Source: a virus. From it: a stretch of DNA of 64,000 nucleotides. Made by a program: the position numbers and the translations under genes. Below are positions 56,237 through 64,000 of this stretch, in pieces. The first letter of the stretch is position 1; each line of letters begins with the position of its first letter. The stretch covers positions 1 through 64,000 of the IMG/VR virus record IMGVR_UViG_3300009182_000059. One strand, 5' to 3'. The notes beneath the pieces are model-generated. The model saw only the letters and a program-made list of their open reading frames with translations, was not told where the DNA came from and ran no database searches.

Positions 56237-56943
56237 GGTAATTCTCCATTATATTTCTTCATCATTTGCTCATTGCCTCTTATAAAGAATTCTGCCTGTA
56301 CCGAATCTGCTCTACTTGCTACTCTGTAGTTTACACTATATTGACCGTTCGTGTCAAATTTATCTTGAGTTTGCATCATAAATGGTGACAAGATTCTATC
56401 TACTTCTGGTTGTTCTTGTGGATGCCTTGCTCTACGATACCAGTATGGTGAAAACTGCAATGCTGATAGTTTTGGTATCATAAAACAGTTCACATCAACA
56501 AACATATCGTTGATTACCGAAGTCCACTTACCTAACGATTCACAATCATCGTTACATATGTATTCGCCTTCTTGACTGACTATTTTGCGTAGTGAGTATG
56601 CCCAAGTATTTCCTTTTGATATAACATCAACTAATGATTCAATATGATTTTCTTCATACCAATTATCTTCATCTAAAAAGCATATGAAATCACCTTTGGC
56701 AATATAAGTCATTGCACCATAAATTCGATGGCCATTGTATTGATCTTTACCTGTTGGGTATGGTAGTTTAATAACATCTACATTTTGATATTCTTGTAAT
56801 GTTAATTTTGCTTTAGGATAATCACCATCAATAACAACTAGGTGTTGTATGTTTTTATATGTTTGTGATTTGACAGAATCAAGTGTTTGCTTAAAGGTGG
56901 GTGCACCTGTCGTAGGTGTTATTACTGTAATCAAAGGAGTCAT
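56218..56943 (-). CDS. Glycosyltransferase family 2
   Basis: The 241 residues begin TPLITVITPTTGAPTFKQTL, with NIQHLVVIDGD and the DxD-type FICFLDEDNWY (near 95-105). This is a standard GT2 start. It is the first gene of the glycan island in transcription order. Confidence 0.8.
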   Translation of the reverse strand: MTPLITVITPTTGAPTFKQTLDSVKSQTYKNIQHLVVIDGDYPKAKLTLQEYQNVDVIKLPYPTGKDQYNGHRIYGAMTYIAKGDFICFLDEDNWYEENHIESLVDVISKGNTWAYSLRKIVSQEGEYICNDDCESLGKWTSVINDMFVDVNCFMIPKLSALQFSPYWYRRARHPQEQPEVDRILSPFMMQTQDKFDTNGQYSVNYRVASRADSVQAEFFIRGNEQMMKKYNGELPWQKKI

Positions 56944-56947
56944 AATA

Positions 56948-57232
56948 TTAGGAACGAGTTAGTTTTAGGATTTTCTCTATTTGTTTTTCTATGGTAGGTT
57001 TGCGATTTGGCCAGTAAATGTATTCTTTGTCAGCAGTTTGGTACAATTTCTGTAGAAATGGAATAACTAACTTTTCTACTTCTTTTAGTTTATCTTTATA
57101 TGTTTCAACAGTCTGTTCGGATTCATTAACAACTTTGTTGTACTCATCTTCACTTACGGCAGAAAATCCAAAGTCATCAGATAAATCCTGATACTCTGCA
57201 AACACTTTATCAAAATTATAATCAATTGCCAT
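56948..57232 (-). CDS. Conserved T4-like phage protein, function unknown
   Basis: A 94-residue helical protein (MAIDYNFDKVFAEYQDLS...) ending KEYIYWPNRKPTIEKQIEKI. I recognise the YIYWPNR block from T4-like aquatic phages. It overlaps the next gene's end by 11 bp. Function unknown. Confidence 0.65.
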   Translation of the reverse strand: MAIDYNFDKVFAEYQDLSDDFGFSAVSEDEYNKVVNESEQTVETYKDKLKEVEKLVIPFLQKLYQTADKEYIYWPNRKPTIEKQIEKILKLTRS

Positions 57233-57695
57233 TTATCACATCCTTAATTTTTAAAAAATTATTATACAGGTTATATAGTTGAATAAAAGAATTGTGGTTT
57301 GCATAAAAATATTCCAGTACCCATTTCTTTTCTTTTTGACGATTCAATTTAGTATCTGATTGTTTTGCAGCAATGATATCCATATTCAACTTATATTCAA
57401 CATGAGTACGCAGCTGCATTGCATAATTTTCAGGATCAACCCATGCATCTTTTAGATGTTTACTATCCCAATCTTTTACATAGTCTTTTAGTTTGCCTGT
57501 CATTGATAGTCTATTCAAAAATCCACTAGGTATAGTGTTGTAGATATCTTTGGTTTGAATAAGTAACAATTTAAGTTTGTTTGCTTTTGGTTCAGGTAGT
57601 CCAGGTTTTTTTGAATACTTATCTACCAAATCAAAAGCATTGGAGATACCAACAGACCCACTATGAATTGAATTTGGAATATCATCTAGTGTCAT
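57222..57695 (-). CDS. Hypothetical basic helical protein
   Basis: A 157-residue helical protein rich in Lys and Tyr (LKDYVKDWDSKHLKDAWVDP). It lies between the conserved 94-residue protein and the 448-residue protein, with tight spacing. Not recognised. Confidence 0.55.
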   Translation of the reverse strand: MTLDDIPNSIHSGSVGISNAFDLVDKYSKKPGLPEPKANKLKLLLIQTKDIYNTIPSGFLNRLSMTGKLKDYVKDWDSKHLKDAWVDPENYAMQLRTHVEYKLNMDIIAAKQSDTKLNRQKEKKWVLEYFYANHNSFIQLYNLYNNFLKIKDVINGN

Positions 57696-59042
57696 TTATG
57701 ATACCTTAATAAATGGAGCACTATTTTTAGTGTTTGAAAGTGCATATCCTAAAGCACCTTGCACAAATGCATTTCTATTCTTTTCTGTTGTAGACATTAA
57801 TATATCTATCAATGTTACACCTAAGTATTTTGAATATAATTTATCTGATGAAGTATCTTTAGATTGTACCGCCGATCTGAATGCTTCTTTTGTCATTCCT
57901 GGACTATCATACTTTGAGAATGTGTTATATAAATCATCAATCATTTTTTTATCTTTAACTCTTGCTAGACTGATTATATGTTGTTGATTTGGTAATTGAT
58001 CTAAACCTAAATCTTTTAATATTAAATTGATTGGACCATATGCTATCTTTCCATATTTTGCGACAGCACCAATCAGTTCACCTTGCCAACCAGATAAATC
58101 TGCAAATGAGCGTAGCTGCATTGCAATTTCATCTTCGCCTTTACCATAAATGTATACATCTTTAGATGATAATATGTTAGAATCTTTTTTATCGGCCTTA
58201 ACTCTAAACCCATTCCAAGTCATGGGCGGTCTTTTTTCACCAACATTATAATTTGTTTGATGAATGCCATTTAAAGTTTTCTTTAAAGATATTCCTACTA
58301 AATTTCTATCTTTTAATGCATTTAATAAATCACGATTCAAACAGTCTAATGTTTGACACTCAGAAATATCTAACTTGAATCCTTTTTTCACTGCCCATAT
58401 ATCAGCTGGCGACCATTTATTAATATTTGCAAATGGTACTTCCATTTTCTTGTTGAGTTCAGAAAATTTTTTATTGATCATATCAACAAGGTCAGATCCA
58501 CGATGAAATATGTAATTACCTTGATTAAAAAGACCATCAACTAAAAATTTAGCAGTACGTTCATAATGTTTTAACCAAGCATCATCAGTTTGTGATATCA
58601 TGTTCTCATCTGATTCGTCTACATTATAGATGTCTTTAACATCTTTATAATATTTTACCACTGCATTTTTATCAGCAACACCATATTTTGTATATACTGC
58701 ACACCATAAACAAACCGAGGATTCATTCATCTTTGTGTTTTCTGCTCCTGCACCAGAACCGCCTCCACCACCTAAATCTTTACTCTTAGATATATTTTTT
58801 AAATAGTATTGTTTATTATTTTTATCTTTCAATACAATCGAGTTGTATCCTTTGTTATCACCAGGAATCAAAGCAGCAATTTTATCATAAACAGATTTTT
58901 CATATTTAAATACTACCGGAGAAGGACCAATGGCCATCTCAAATGCCTCTCCGTTTTTATATTTTTCCAATATAATCATTTTACGGTCAGGTCTATTTGC
59001 TGTTGGTTGTTTGAAGAAATCTGCGGCGGATAATGCTGCCAT
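57696..59042 (-). CDS. Hypothetical phage protein
   Basis: A 448-residue protein with a glycine-rich linker (DLGGGGGSGAGAE, near 90-102), ESSVCLWCAVYTKYG and a helical C-terminal half with LARVKDKKMI. No enzymatic motif is recognised. It shares one base with the methyltransferase stop. Confidence 0.55.
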   Translation of the reverse strand: MAALSAADFFKQPTANRPDRKMIILEKYKNGEAFEMAIGPSPVVFKYEKSVYDKIAALIPGDNKGYNSIVLKDKNNKQYYLKNISKSKDLGGGGGSGAGAENTKMNESSVCLWCAVYTKYGVADKNAVVKYYKDVKDIYNVDESDENMISQTDDAWLKHYERTAKFLVDGLFNQGNYIFHRGSDLVDMINKKFSELNKKMEVPFANINKWSPADIWAVKKGFKLDISECQTLDCLNRDLLNALKDRNLVGISLKKTLNGIHQTNYNVGEKRPPMTWNGFRVKADKKDSNILSSKDVYIYGKGEDEIAMQLRSFADLSGWQGELIGAVAKYGKIAYGPINLILKDLGLDQLPNQQHIISLARVKDKKMIDDLYNTFSKYDSPGMTKEAFRSAVQSKDTSSDKLYSKYLGVTLIDILMSTTEKNRNAFVQGALGYALSNTKNSAPFIKVS

Positions 59043-60310
59043 TATAAAAAGTCCTCTATGGTAAGTTTATCGTCGTCTATGTAACTACTGTTATTTTTTC
59101 TGAACACCCAAACAGGTTCAATAAAAACACTATTAAGTTCTTGGGTATTTGGTCGTGCAACCATTCGCATACCAATTTTACCTATGTAATTTGAACCTTC
59201 GAATGACTGAAATGTCTCTACCATATCGTCACATAGTTTAAGTCTTACACCACGGCGACTTCTAGGTTCTATGATATTTATCATCATATAACCATCACTC
59301 TTTATAGTTTTCCAAACCAAATTGGTGACTTTGAAAAAGAAATTATATTTCCATGCATCAAATGAATTGTATCTCGACCAAGATTGATCTTCAGTCTTGT
59401 TTGTTGTTGTTCCATATGTCTCGGTATCAAAGTATGGTGGTGAGGTGAAGTATAAATCAAACGTATCAATGTATAAATCCCAATTCACATCCTCACATGG
59501 TTTTCTCCATATCTTAACTGTCTTTGTACCAATGCACTCAAAGTAATCTTCCGATTCAGTCAAGACTGGTGTTGCACCTAGCAATTCTTCATAGGCAACA
59601 CATTGTTTCTTATATACCTCAAACACTTCAGGATTTGGATCACAACCAACATATAGTTTTGTAGATGGTGTTGCATAGAAACCGGCAAGTCTGTCACCCC
59701 ATCCGCAGGAGGTGTCTAGCACATTGACTGCTTCATGTTTCTCATAGATTGCCTTTGCTACAGACGGTTTAAACTGTGTTGCTGTGTATGTTCCTAGTCG
59801 AAATGATGAACGGAACGTTTTCTCATTTACACCAGAGTCTTCCATAACACCATTACGCCAGAAGATCCAATTCATTCTGGAAAGATTACCTTTATCGTTC
59901 CAAATTTCCATTGGTGCCAATGAGGCATTACTACCACACTTCATTCTGTTTTCTTGTTGAAAATAATCACTGACATCATTGAATGCATGTGTCTTATCAA
60001 TTACACCCAAAGGTTTATCACTATACTTGTATTTGTAATCGTACCTTTCTTGTACGTCATCAAACTCTTTATATAAAGGTAAATGCGACTTCATACAAAA
60101 ACGAATAAAAAGATTACCAAAATTATCTTTGTGTATTCTCTTTATTGGGAAAGGTATATTGTTTCTATGAACATACTCAGCAAGTGATTCTCTGATATCA
60201 TCTTTTCGATAAGTGGTAATTAGATTTTGCCAACCATCAAATGATACTTCGGGTATTCCTCTGTCATCACAATTCTTAGAAAAATACTCAATTATTTCTT
60301 CATTAATCAT
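59042..60310 (-). CDS. DNA methyltransferase, SAM-dependent (motif I then SPPY)
   Basis: The 422 residues have motif I LDTSCGWGDRLAGF (near 198-211) and motif IV FTSPPYFD (near 288-295), the reverse order from the 25762 enzyme. A long N-terminal domain (about 1-190) is likely for target recognition. It is placed between the helicase gene and the 448-residue protein gene. Phage DNA self-modification or anti-restriction is inferred; base unknown. Confidence 0.75.
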   Translation of the reverse strand: MINEEIIEYFSKNCDDRGIPEVSFDGWQNLITTYRKDDIRESLAEYVHRNNIPFPIKRIHKDNFGNLFIRFCMKSHLPLYKEFDDVQERYDYKYKYSDKPLGVIDKTHAFNDVSDYFQQENRMKCGSNASLAPMEIWNDKGNLSRMNWIFWRNGVMEDSGVNEKTFRSSFRLGTYTATQFKPSVAKAIYEKHEAVNVLDTSCGWGDRLAGFYATPSTKLYVGCDPNPEVFEVYKKQCVAYEELLGATPVLTESEDYFECIGTKTVKIWRKPCEDVNWDLYIDTFDLYFTSPPYFDTETYGTTTNKTEDQSWSRYNSFDAWKYNFFFKVTNLVWKTIKSDGYMMINIIEPRSRRGVRLKLCDDMVETFQSFEGSNYIGKIGMRMVARPNTQELNSVFIEPVWVFRKNNSSYIDDDKLTIEDFL

Positions 60311-61680
60311 ACTTTAATATCGTCAAATGATTTCTTTTTGAATTTATTATCAACTTGTGGTTTACCTGAATCGACAATACCATTTTGTGCTTGTTGTTCA
60401 ACATCATACAGTCTCATCTTTGATCTGTCAATACCTAGAACAAATCTTTTATGTAATGTCGGGTCAGAATATCGATTCTTTAATTGTTTCACCATTATTT
60501 GACCAAGTGCTTCGAGTTCCTCAGATGAGATAAGAGCGAACATGAGATCGGCAGTTGCTGGGAGTCCAAACGATTCACTTGTGTCCTCGAGGCCGGGGTC
60601 GCTGCTTGTGAAACCGCTCCTTGTGGTTTGAGTAGCAGAAACAATAGGAACACCAAATTCCACAGCCAATCCTCTGAGTTCTTCAGCGATTGCTTTAACG
60701 TAGGTATAGGAATTAACATTTGCGCCAGCCTTAATACGAGCTGAGCAACAAATATTGAGATAGTCAATAAAGATAATGTCAGGTACGAAATTACGTTTGA
60801 GATGTAATTCATTTAATAGTGTCCTGAAGTGAATTGAAGAAGCAGATGCAGTTGGGTATTCTTTGATAATAAGTTTACCCGTAGTCATCTGTTTTACTTT
60901 ATTTACTTTTTTATCATATAAGTCTTTTGGCAACTCAGATAATTCATCAACTGTAACATTCAATAGATTGGCATCAATACGTTCTGCAATCTTTTCTTCT
61001 GCCATCTCTAATGTTATATATAACACATTTTTACCTTGTGTCATACAACCAGCAGCAACATGGCACATAAACAAGGACTTACCTACACCAGTACCCGCAA
61101 GTGCAATGTTTAGTGTTTTCTTAGGTAGACCACCTTTAGTTATCTTGTTGAAATAGTCTAGATCAAAAGGAATGCGTTGTTCAACACGATGATAGAATTC
61201 AAATCGACTATCTGAGTCATCTAGATAATCATGGCCAATTGAGTTGTCAAAACTTACTGCTAAGGCATCCGATAGTATCTTGGGAATCGCACCTTTCTCG
61301 TGAGTTTTGTCTTTTCCATCGAGAATAGAAATAGACCCCAATACAGCATTGTAAATTGCTTTCTCTTGGCAGAACAACTCTGACTTATCAATAAGCCATT
61401 CCATCTTGGTCTGCGTTTCCTTAGATGCCTCAATTTCTTTGATATAAGTTTCGCACTTCTCAACTTCTTCAGCCGAGATATTGTTCTTTTCTCTGATGGC
61501 AATACCGAGTGATTCAGTCGTTGGTGAAGTATTGTAATTTGTTGCGAATGATGAAATCTCATTATAAATTAATTTCTCAATTCGATTAGTGAAGTATTCA
61601 GACTTTAGAAATGGTAAAACTTTTCTTAAATATTCTTCATTGTAAATCAAATTTTTCAGTATCGTCGTTTCCAGATTCAT
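60307..61680 (-). CDS. Replicative DNA helicase, T4 gp41/DnaB-type
   Basis: ATG 61680 follows AGGATATTATTG. The 457 residues have a RecA-like core: Walker A AGTGVGKS (near 195), Walker B IIFIDYLN (near 304) and SATQTTRSG. The length and N-terminal helical part fit T4 gp41. It unwinds the fork with the primase (36128) and overlaps the small gene upstream by 44 bp. Confidence 0.9.
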   Translation of the reverse strand: MNLETTILKNLIYNEEYLRKVLPFLKSEYFTNRIEKLIYNEISSFATNYNTSPTTESLGIAIREKNNISAEEVEKCETYIKEIEASKETQTKMEWLIDKSELFCQEKAIYNAVLGSISILDGKDKTHEKGAIPKILSDALAVSFDNSIGHDYLDDSDSRFEFYHRVEQRIPFDLDYFNKITKGGLPKKTLNIALAGTGVGKSLFMCHVAAGCMTQGKNVLYITLEMAEEKIAERIDANLLNVTVDELSELPKDLYDKKVNKVKQMTTGKLIIKEYPTASASSIHFRTLLNELHLKRNFVPDIIFIDYLNICCSARIKAGANVNSYTYVKAIAEELRGLAVEFGVPIVSATQTTRSGFTSSDPGLEDTSESFGLPATADLMFALISSEELEALGQIMVKQLKNRYSDPTLHKRFVLGIDRSKMRLYDVEQQAQNGIVDSGKPQVDNKFKKKSFDDIKV

Positions 61681-61960
61681 CAATAATATCCTGTTCTAAG
61701 TTTCCCGACATGAGTTCTACAAGAAAATCACCAAGATAATTTTTGAAGGCCTTATCCTTCTCTAATTTTTTTGGTTTATCAACTGTAGATTCTAACACAT
61801 CGTAAGCAAAAAGTAAATGAACACCATCACTTTCTTCTTTAAATTTTACTTTACCGTATTTAAAAGTGGTGTCGGTATATTGTCCTTTTAGTAATTTGAT
61901 ATGTACATCGGTTTCATTTCCTTTTGGGTAAATAAAACAATAATCAATACCTTCGATCAT
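61637..61960 (-). CDS. Conserved small phage protein
   Basis: ATG 61960 follows GGAGCATAAA. The 107 residues form a beta-rich N-terminus (GIDYCFIYPKGNETDVHIKL) and an acidic tail. Such a protein is often placed between uvsX and the helicase in T4-like aquatic phages; function unknown. Confidence 0.6.
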   Translation of the reverse strand: MIEGIDYCFIYPKGNETDVHIKLLKGQYTDTTFKYGKVKFKEESDGVHLLFAYDVLESTVDKPKKLEKDKAFKNYLGDFLVELMSGNLEQDIIDESGNDDTEKFDLQ

Positions 61961-61961
61961 T

Positions 61962-63032
61962 TTATGCTCCATTCATAGTTTCTACAGAAAATGCGTCATC
62001 TATATCTTCTTGCATAATATTTCCATTTGCAATACTATATCTACTTTCAACATAATCTTTGAATGATTTTTTTTCTAAGATAGGTAACCAGAATTCTTTT
62101 GTGTCGGTATCTTTAATTCTAAATTTCTTATCTTCAATTTCACCTGTTTCAACATCTACCCGTGAATACCAACCATTGGATGGTTTAACAACATGTTTGG
62201 ACTCAAGAGCAATATCAAGGAGACCAGACCACTTACTAATACCACCATCAAAAGATACAGTGATAGGGATTTTAGATTTCTCTTTAACATATCGACTTTT
62301 TTCTACATTAATTATAAAATTATATCCAACAACTTCTGTTCCTTCTTTTTCTTGTTGACGACCAAGAATAAAAATGTTATCTGCGGAATAGTACGAACCT
62401 GTACCACCACCAACGATATCTTTAGGATATAAACCAATTTCTTTATAGGTATGATTGACAACAATCATTGGAATATCTTTCATTGTCAAATGAGGTGTGA
62501 CCATTCTGAACAATGATTTTACTTGTTTTGCACGGCTCATATCAGCAACAGATTTACCTTCAAGTGCATCATCAACTTCTTTCTTCGATGCTAAGTTACC
62601 AATAGAATCAATAACAATTATAATTTTATCATCTCTATCTAAACTGGTGATTTGTTGCATGATATCAAATTTCAACTGTTCGATATCAGTAAGAGGGGTA
62701 TGGAGCACACGATCGGTATCAATACCGAATGAATCGAAATAAGATTGAGGAGTCCCAAACTCGCTATCGTAAAATAATAGAGCAGCATCTTTGTATTTGT
62801 CCAAATAAGATTTTGCCATCAGTAGACTGAAGGCAGTTTTAAAATGTTTTGATGGACCTGCCCACATGGTAAGACCAGGCGTTAGGCCACCATCTATTCT
62901 TCCACTCAATGCAATATTTATTGCTGGAATTGCAGTAGGAATAAAATCTTTTTCTAAGAAGAATTTAGATTTTGATAGAACAGCAGACTCTTTGATGCTA
63001 CTGTTCTTTTTGATTTTGTCAAGTACGCTCAT
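61962..63032 (-). CDS. uvsX: UvsX recombinase (RecA-like)
   Basis: A 356-residue protein with Walker A AGPSKHFKT (near 58-66), matching T4 UvsX GPSKSFK. It also has ALLFYDSEFG and Walker B IIIVIDSIGN. It forms the strand-exchange filament for phage recombination and repair. Length is close to T4 UvsX. The stop is directly followed by the next start. Confidence 0.93.
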   Translation of the reverse strand: MSVLDKIKKNSSIKESAVLSKSKFFLEKDFIPTAIPAINIALSGRIDGGLTPGLTMWAGPSKHFKTAFSLLMAKSYLDKYKDAALLFYDSEFGTPQSYFDSFGIDTDRVLHTPLTDIEQLKFDIMQQITSLDRDDKIIIVIDSIGNLASKKEVDDALEGKSVADMSRAKQVKSLFRMVTPHLTMKDIPMIVVNHTYKEIGLYPKDIVGGGTGSYYSADNIFILGRQQEKEGTEVVGYNFIINVEKSRYVKEKSKIPITVSFDGGISKWSGLLDIALESKHVVKPSNGWYSRVDVETGEIEDKKFRIKDTDTKEFWLPILEKKSFKDYVESRYSIANGNIMQEDIDDAFSVETMNGA

Positions 63033-63041
63033 AGTTTTCCT

Positions 63042-64000
63042 TTAAAATTTACCACCATCAAGATGAGGTTTCTCACGAAATGATAATGCATCATCATCAT
63101 ACTTTGATTTAGTTATAGGAGGAATTGTTTCTCCTGACGCTTCATCTATCATTATGAGATTTTCTTTTTCCACTTCAATTTTTGTTGAGACTTCATCAGT
63201 TTCTTTTGCTTTTTCTTTTGGAACAAATACCGGTATATCTAAATTGACTTCTGTTTTCTTTGGTACAGATGACGGTTTCTCAGATTTTTGTTCCTTCAAT
63301 GACATATTTCCTGCTATCAATAATAACACGGCAAGAGGATCAAACACAAGCATAATCAAAATAATTACCACACGAACTGCTTTATCAATAATATCTCTAT
63401 CTGAACTACCATAGATTAATTCGGCAACATATTTAATCGGGCCGAAATCCGATTCAGCCTTGCGGAGCTCATTCGCAAGTGGCGCCTTTTCATCCGTGAG
63501 TTTGGTAATTTCTTTTTGTTGCCTCGCAATTTCATCAGTAAGTTGTATGCGCTCTTTCTGTTGGGTTTTGCGGATTTGAACCGACCGCTCTGCTCCTTTC
63601 GCATCTTCTGTTCGTACCATGACTTGATCCACAGCCGCATCAAGCTGTTTAAGTGCCAACTTGTTTGCATCTATATTCTCCTTCACTGTTCTAATCTTCT
63701 CATCATATAGCATTACTTTATCTGCAATAGGACCAATCATAGTCGATTGCTCTAAATGAGATTTTGATAGGTAACCAAAAATACCCATCGAGGTGATAAA
63801 CATCAATACTACAACGGCAAGCGTCAAATATGTTTTTAGTAAAATTGGTATAGTTTTCCAGTTTCGATATAACCATGAGGTCGTAATAACTTTAGCAAAT
63901 TCTAAACTAGAACCCATGACAACAACAGGCCAAAAAGCACCAACAAATATTGATGCTAATCCAATTACAGAATAATATGCAGCAATGCTTGATAACAAGA
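63042..64000 (-). CDS. Four-helix membrane protein with central coiled coil (5' end outside the window)
   Basis: The visible 319 codons have hydrophobic spans near 1-25, 45-75 and 200-225, and a charged coiled coil (about 90-175, LTDEIARQQKEITKLTDEK). A Lys/Glu/Pro tail follows. No ATG begins the frame inside the window, so the start lies further right. Similar proteins sit next to uvsX in other T4-like aquatic phages; function unknown. Confidence 0.6.
   Translation of the reverse strand, partial: LLSSIAAYYSVIGLASIFVGAFWPVVVMGSSLEFAKVITTSWLYRNWKTIPILLKTYLTLAVVVLMFITSMGIFGYLSKSHLEQSTMIGPIADKVMLYDEKIRTVKENIDANKLALKQLDAAVDQVMVRTEDAKGAERSVQIRKTQQKERIQLTDEIARQQKEITKLTDEKAPLANELRKAESDFGPIKYVAELIYGSSDRDIIDKAVRVVIILIMLVFDPLAVLLLIAGNMSLKEQKSEKPSSVPKKTEVNLDIPVFVPKEKAKETDEVSTKIEVEKENLIMIDEASGETIPPITKSKYDDDALSFREKPHLDGGKF

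Noticed and set aside
1-64000. CRISPR arrays, insertion sequences, integrases or tRNA genes
   Set aside because: No spaced direct repeats, transposase-like frames, integrase motifs or tRNA folds were found on reading either strand, although a covariance-model search was not possible.

Overview
The window is a contiguous piece of a large, AT-rich, T4-like myovirus genome, probably from an aquatic Gram-negative (proteobacterial) host. The evidence is a T4-type replication and recombination set (UvsX, gp41-type helicase, gp61-type primase, a T4 RNase H-type exonuclease), class Ia ribonucleotide reductase NrdA/NrdB, ThyX, PhoH, CobS-like and CobT-like proteins, and an internal-protein and lysis block. 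Every gene I accept lies on the minus strand, so transcription runs from high to low coordinates. No tRNA, CRISPR array, insertion sequence or integrase was seen.

Layout, in transcription order. 64.0-56.9 kb: a coiled-coil membrane protein, UvsX, a small protein, replicative helicase, a DNA methyltransferase and three conserved phage proteins. 56.9-50.4 kb: a glycan island with a GT2, other glycosyltransferase-like proteins, a HAD/sugar-nucleotidyltransferase fusion, an FkbM methyltransferase and a GDPD-like protein. 50.3-40.0 kb: a run of lysine/histidine-rich proteins, most starting with a T4 capsid-targeting-like peptide and several carrying repeated acidic (I/L)-D-E motifs. Two are enzymes (ligase-like; NMN-adenylyltransferase-like fused to a kinase). 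A virion protein with a UUCG hairpin sits inside this block. 40.0-37.1 kb: lysis cassette (spanins, GH19 endolysin, holin candidates). 37.1-27.0 kb: primase, ThyX, NrdA, a class I amidotransferase-like protein, an LpxH-like phosphoesterase, NrdB, a GIY-YIG protein, and an RNase H gene interrupted by an in-frame TGA. 27.0-4.7 kb: the accessory early region, with dozens of small overlapping genes, an AAA+ ATPase, CobS-like and CobT-like partners, a DNA methyltransferase and antitoxin-like proteins. 4.7-0 kb: PhoH, a double 2-oxoglutarate oxygenase, a glycine-rich tail-fibre protein, a RecB-family nuclease and a secreted nuclease.

Regulation is unusually readable. At least thirteen sigma70-like promoters (nearly all with a 17-bp spacer) can be read on the minus strand. 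Seven of them carry an 18-bp palindrome, TGTTGT-N6-ACAACA or a close variant, placed either 5-6 or 15-16 bp upstream of the -35, about one helical turn apart. These include the promoters in front of the separated CobS-like and CobT-like genes, which suggests one regulon. A second class of sites, ACTAAATA/TATAAATA, resembles T4 late promoters and precedes the tail-fibre, structural, internal-protein and glycan genes. Many small genes are coupled by TAATG or ATGA overlaps, so most of the accessory region is read as operons.
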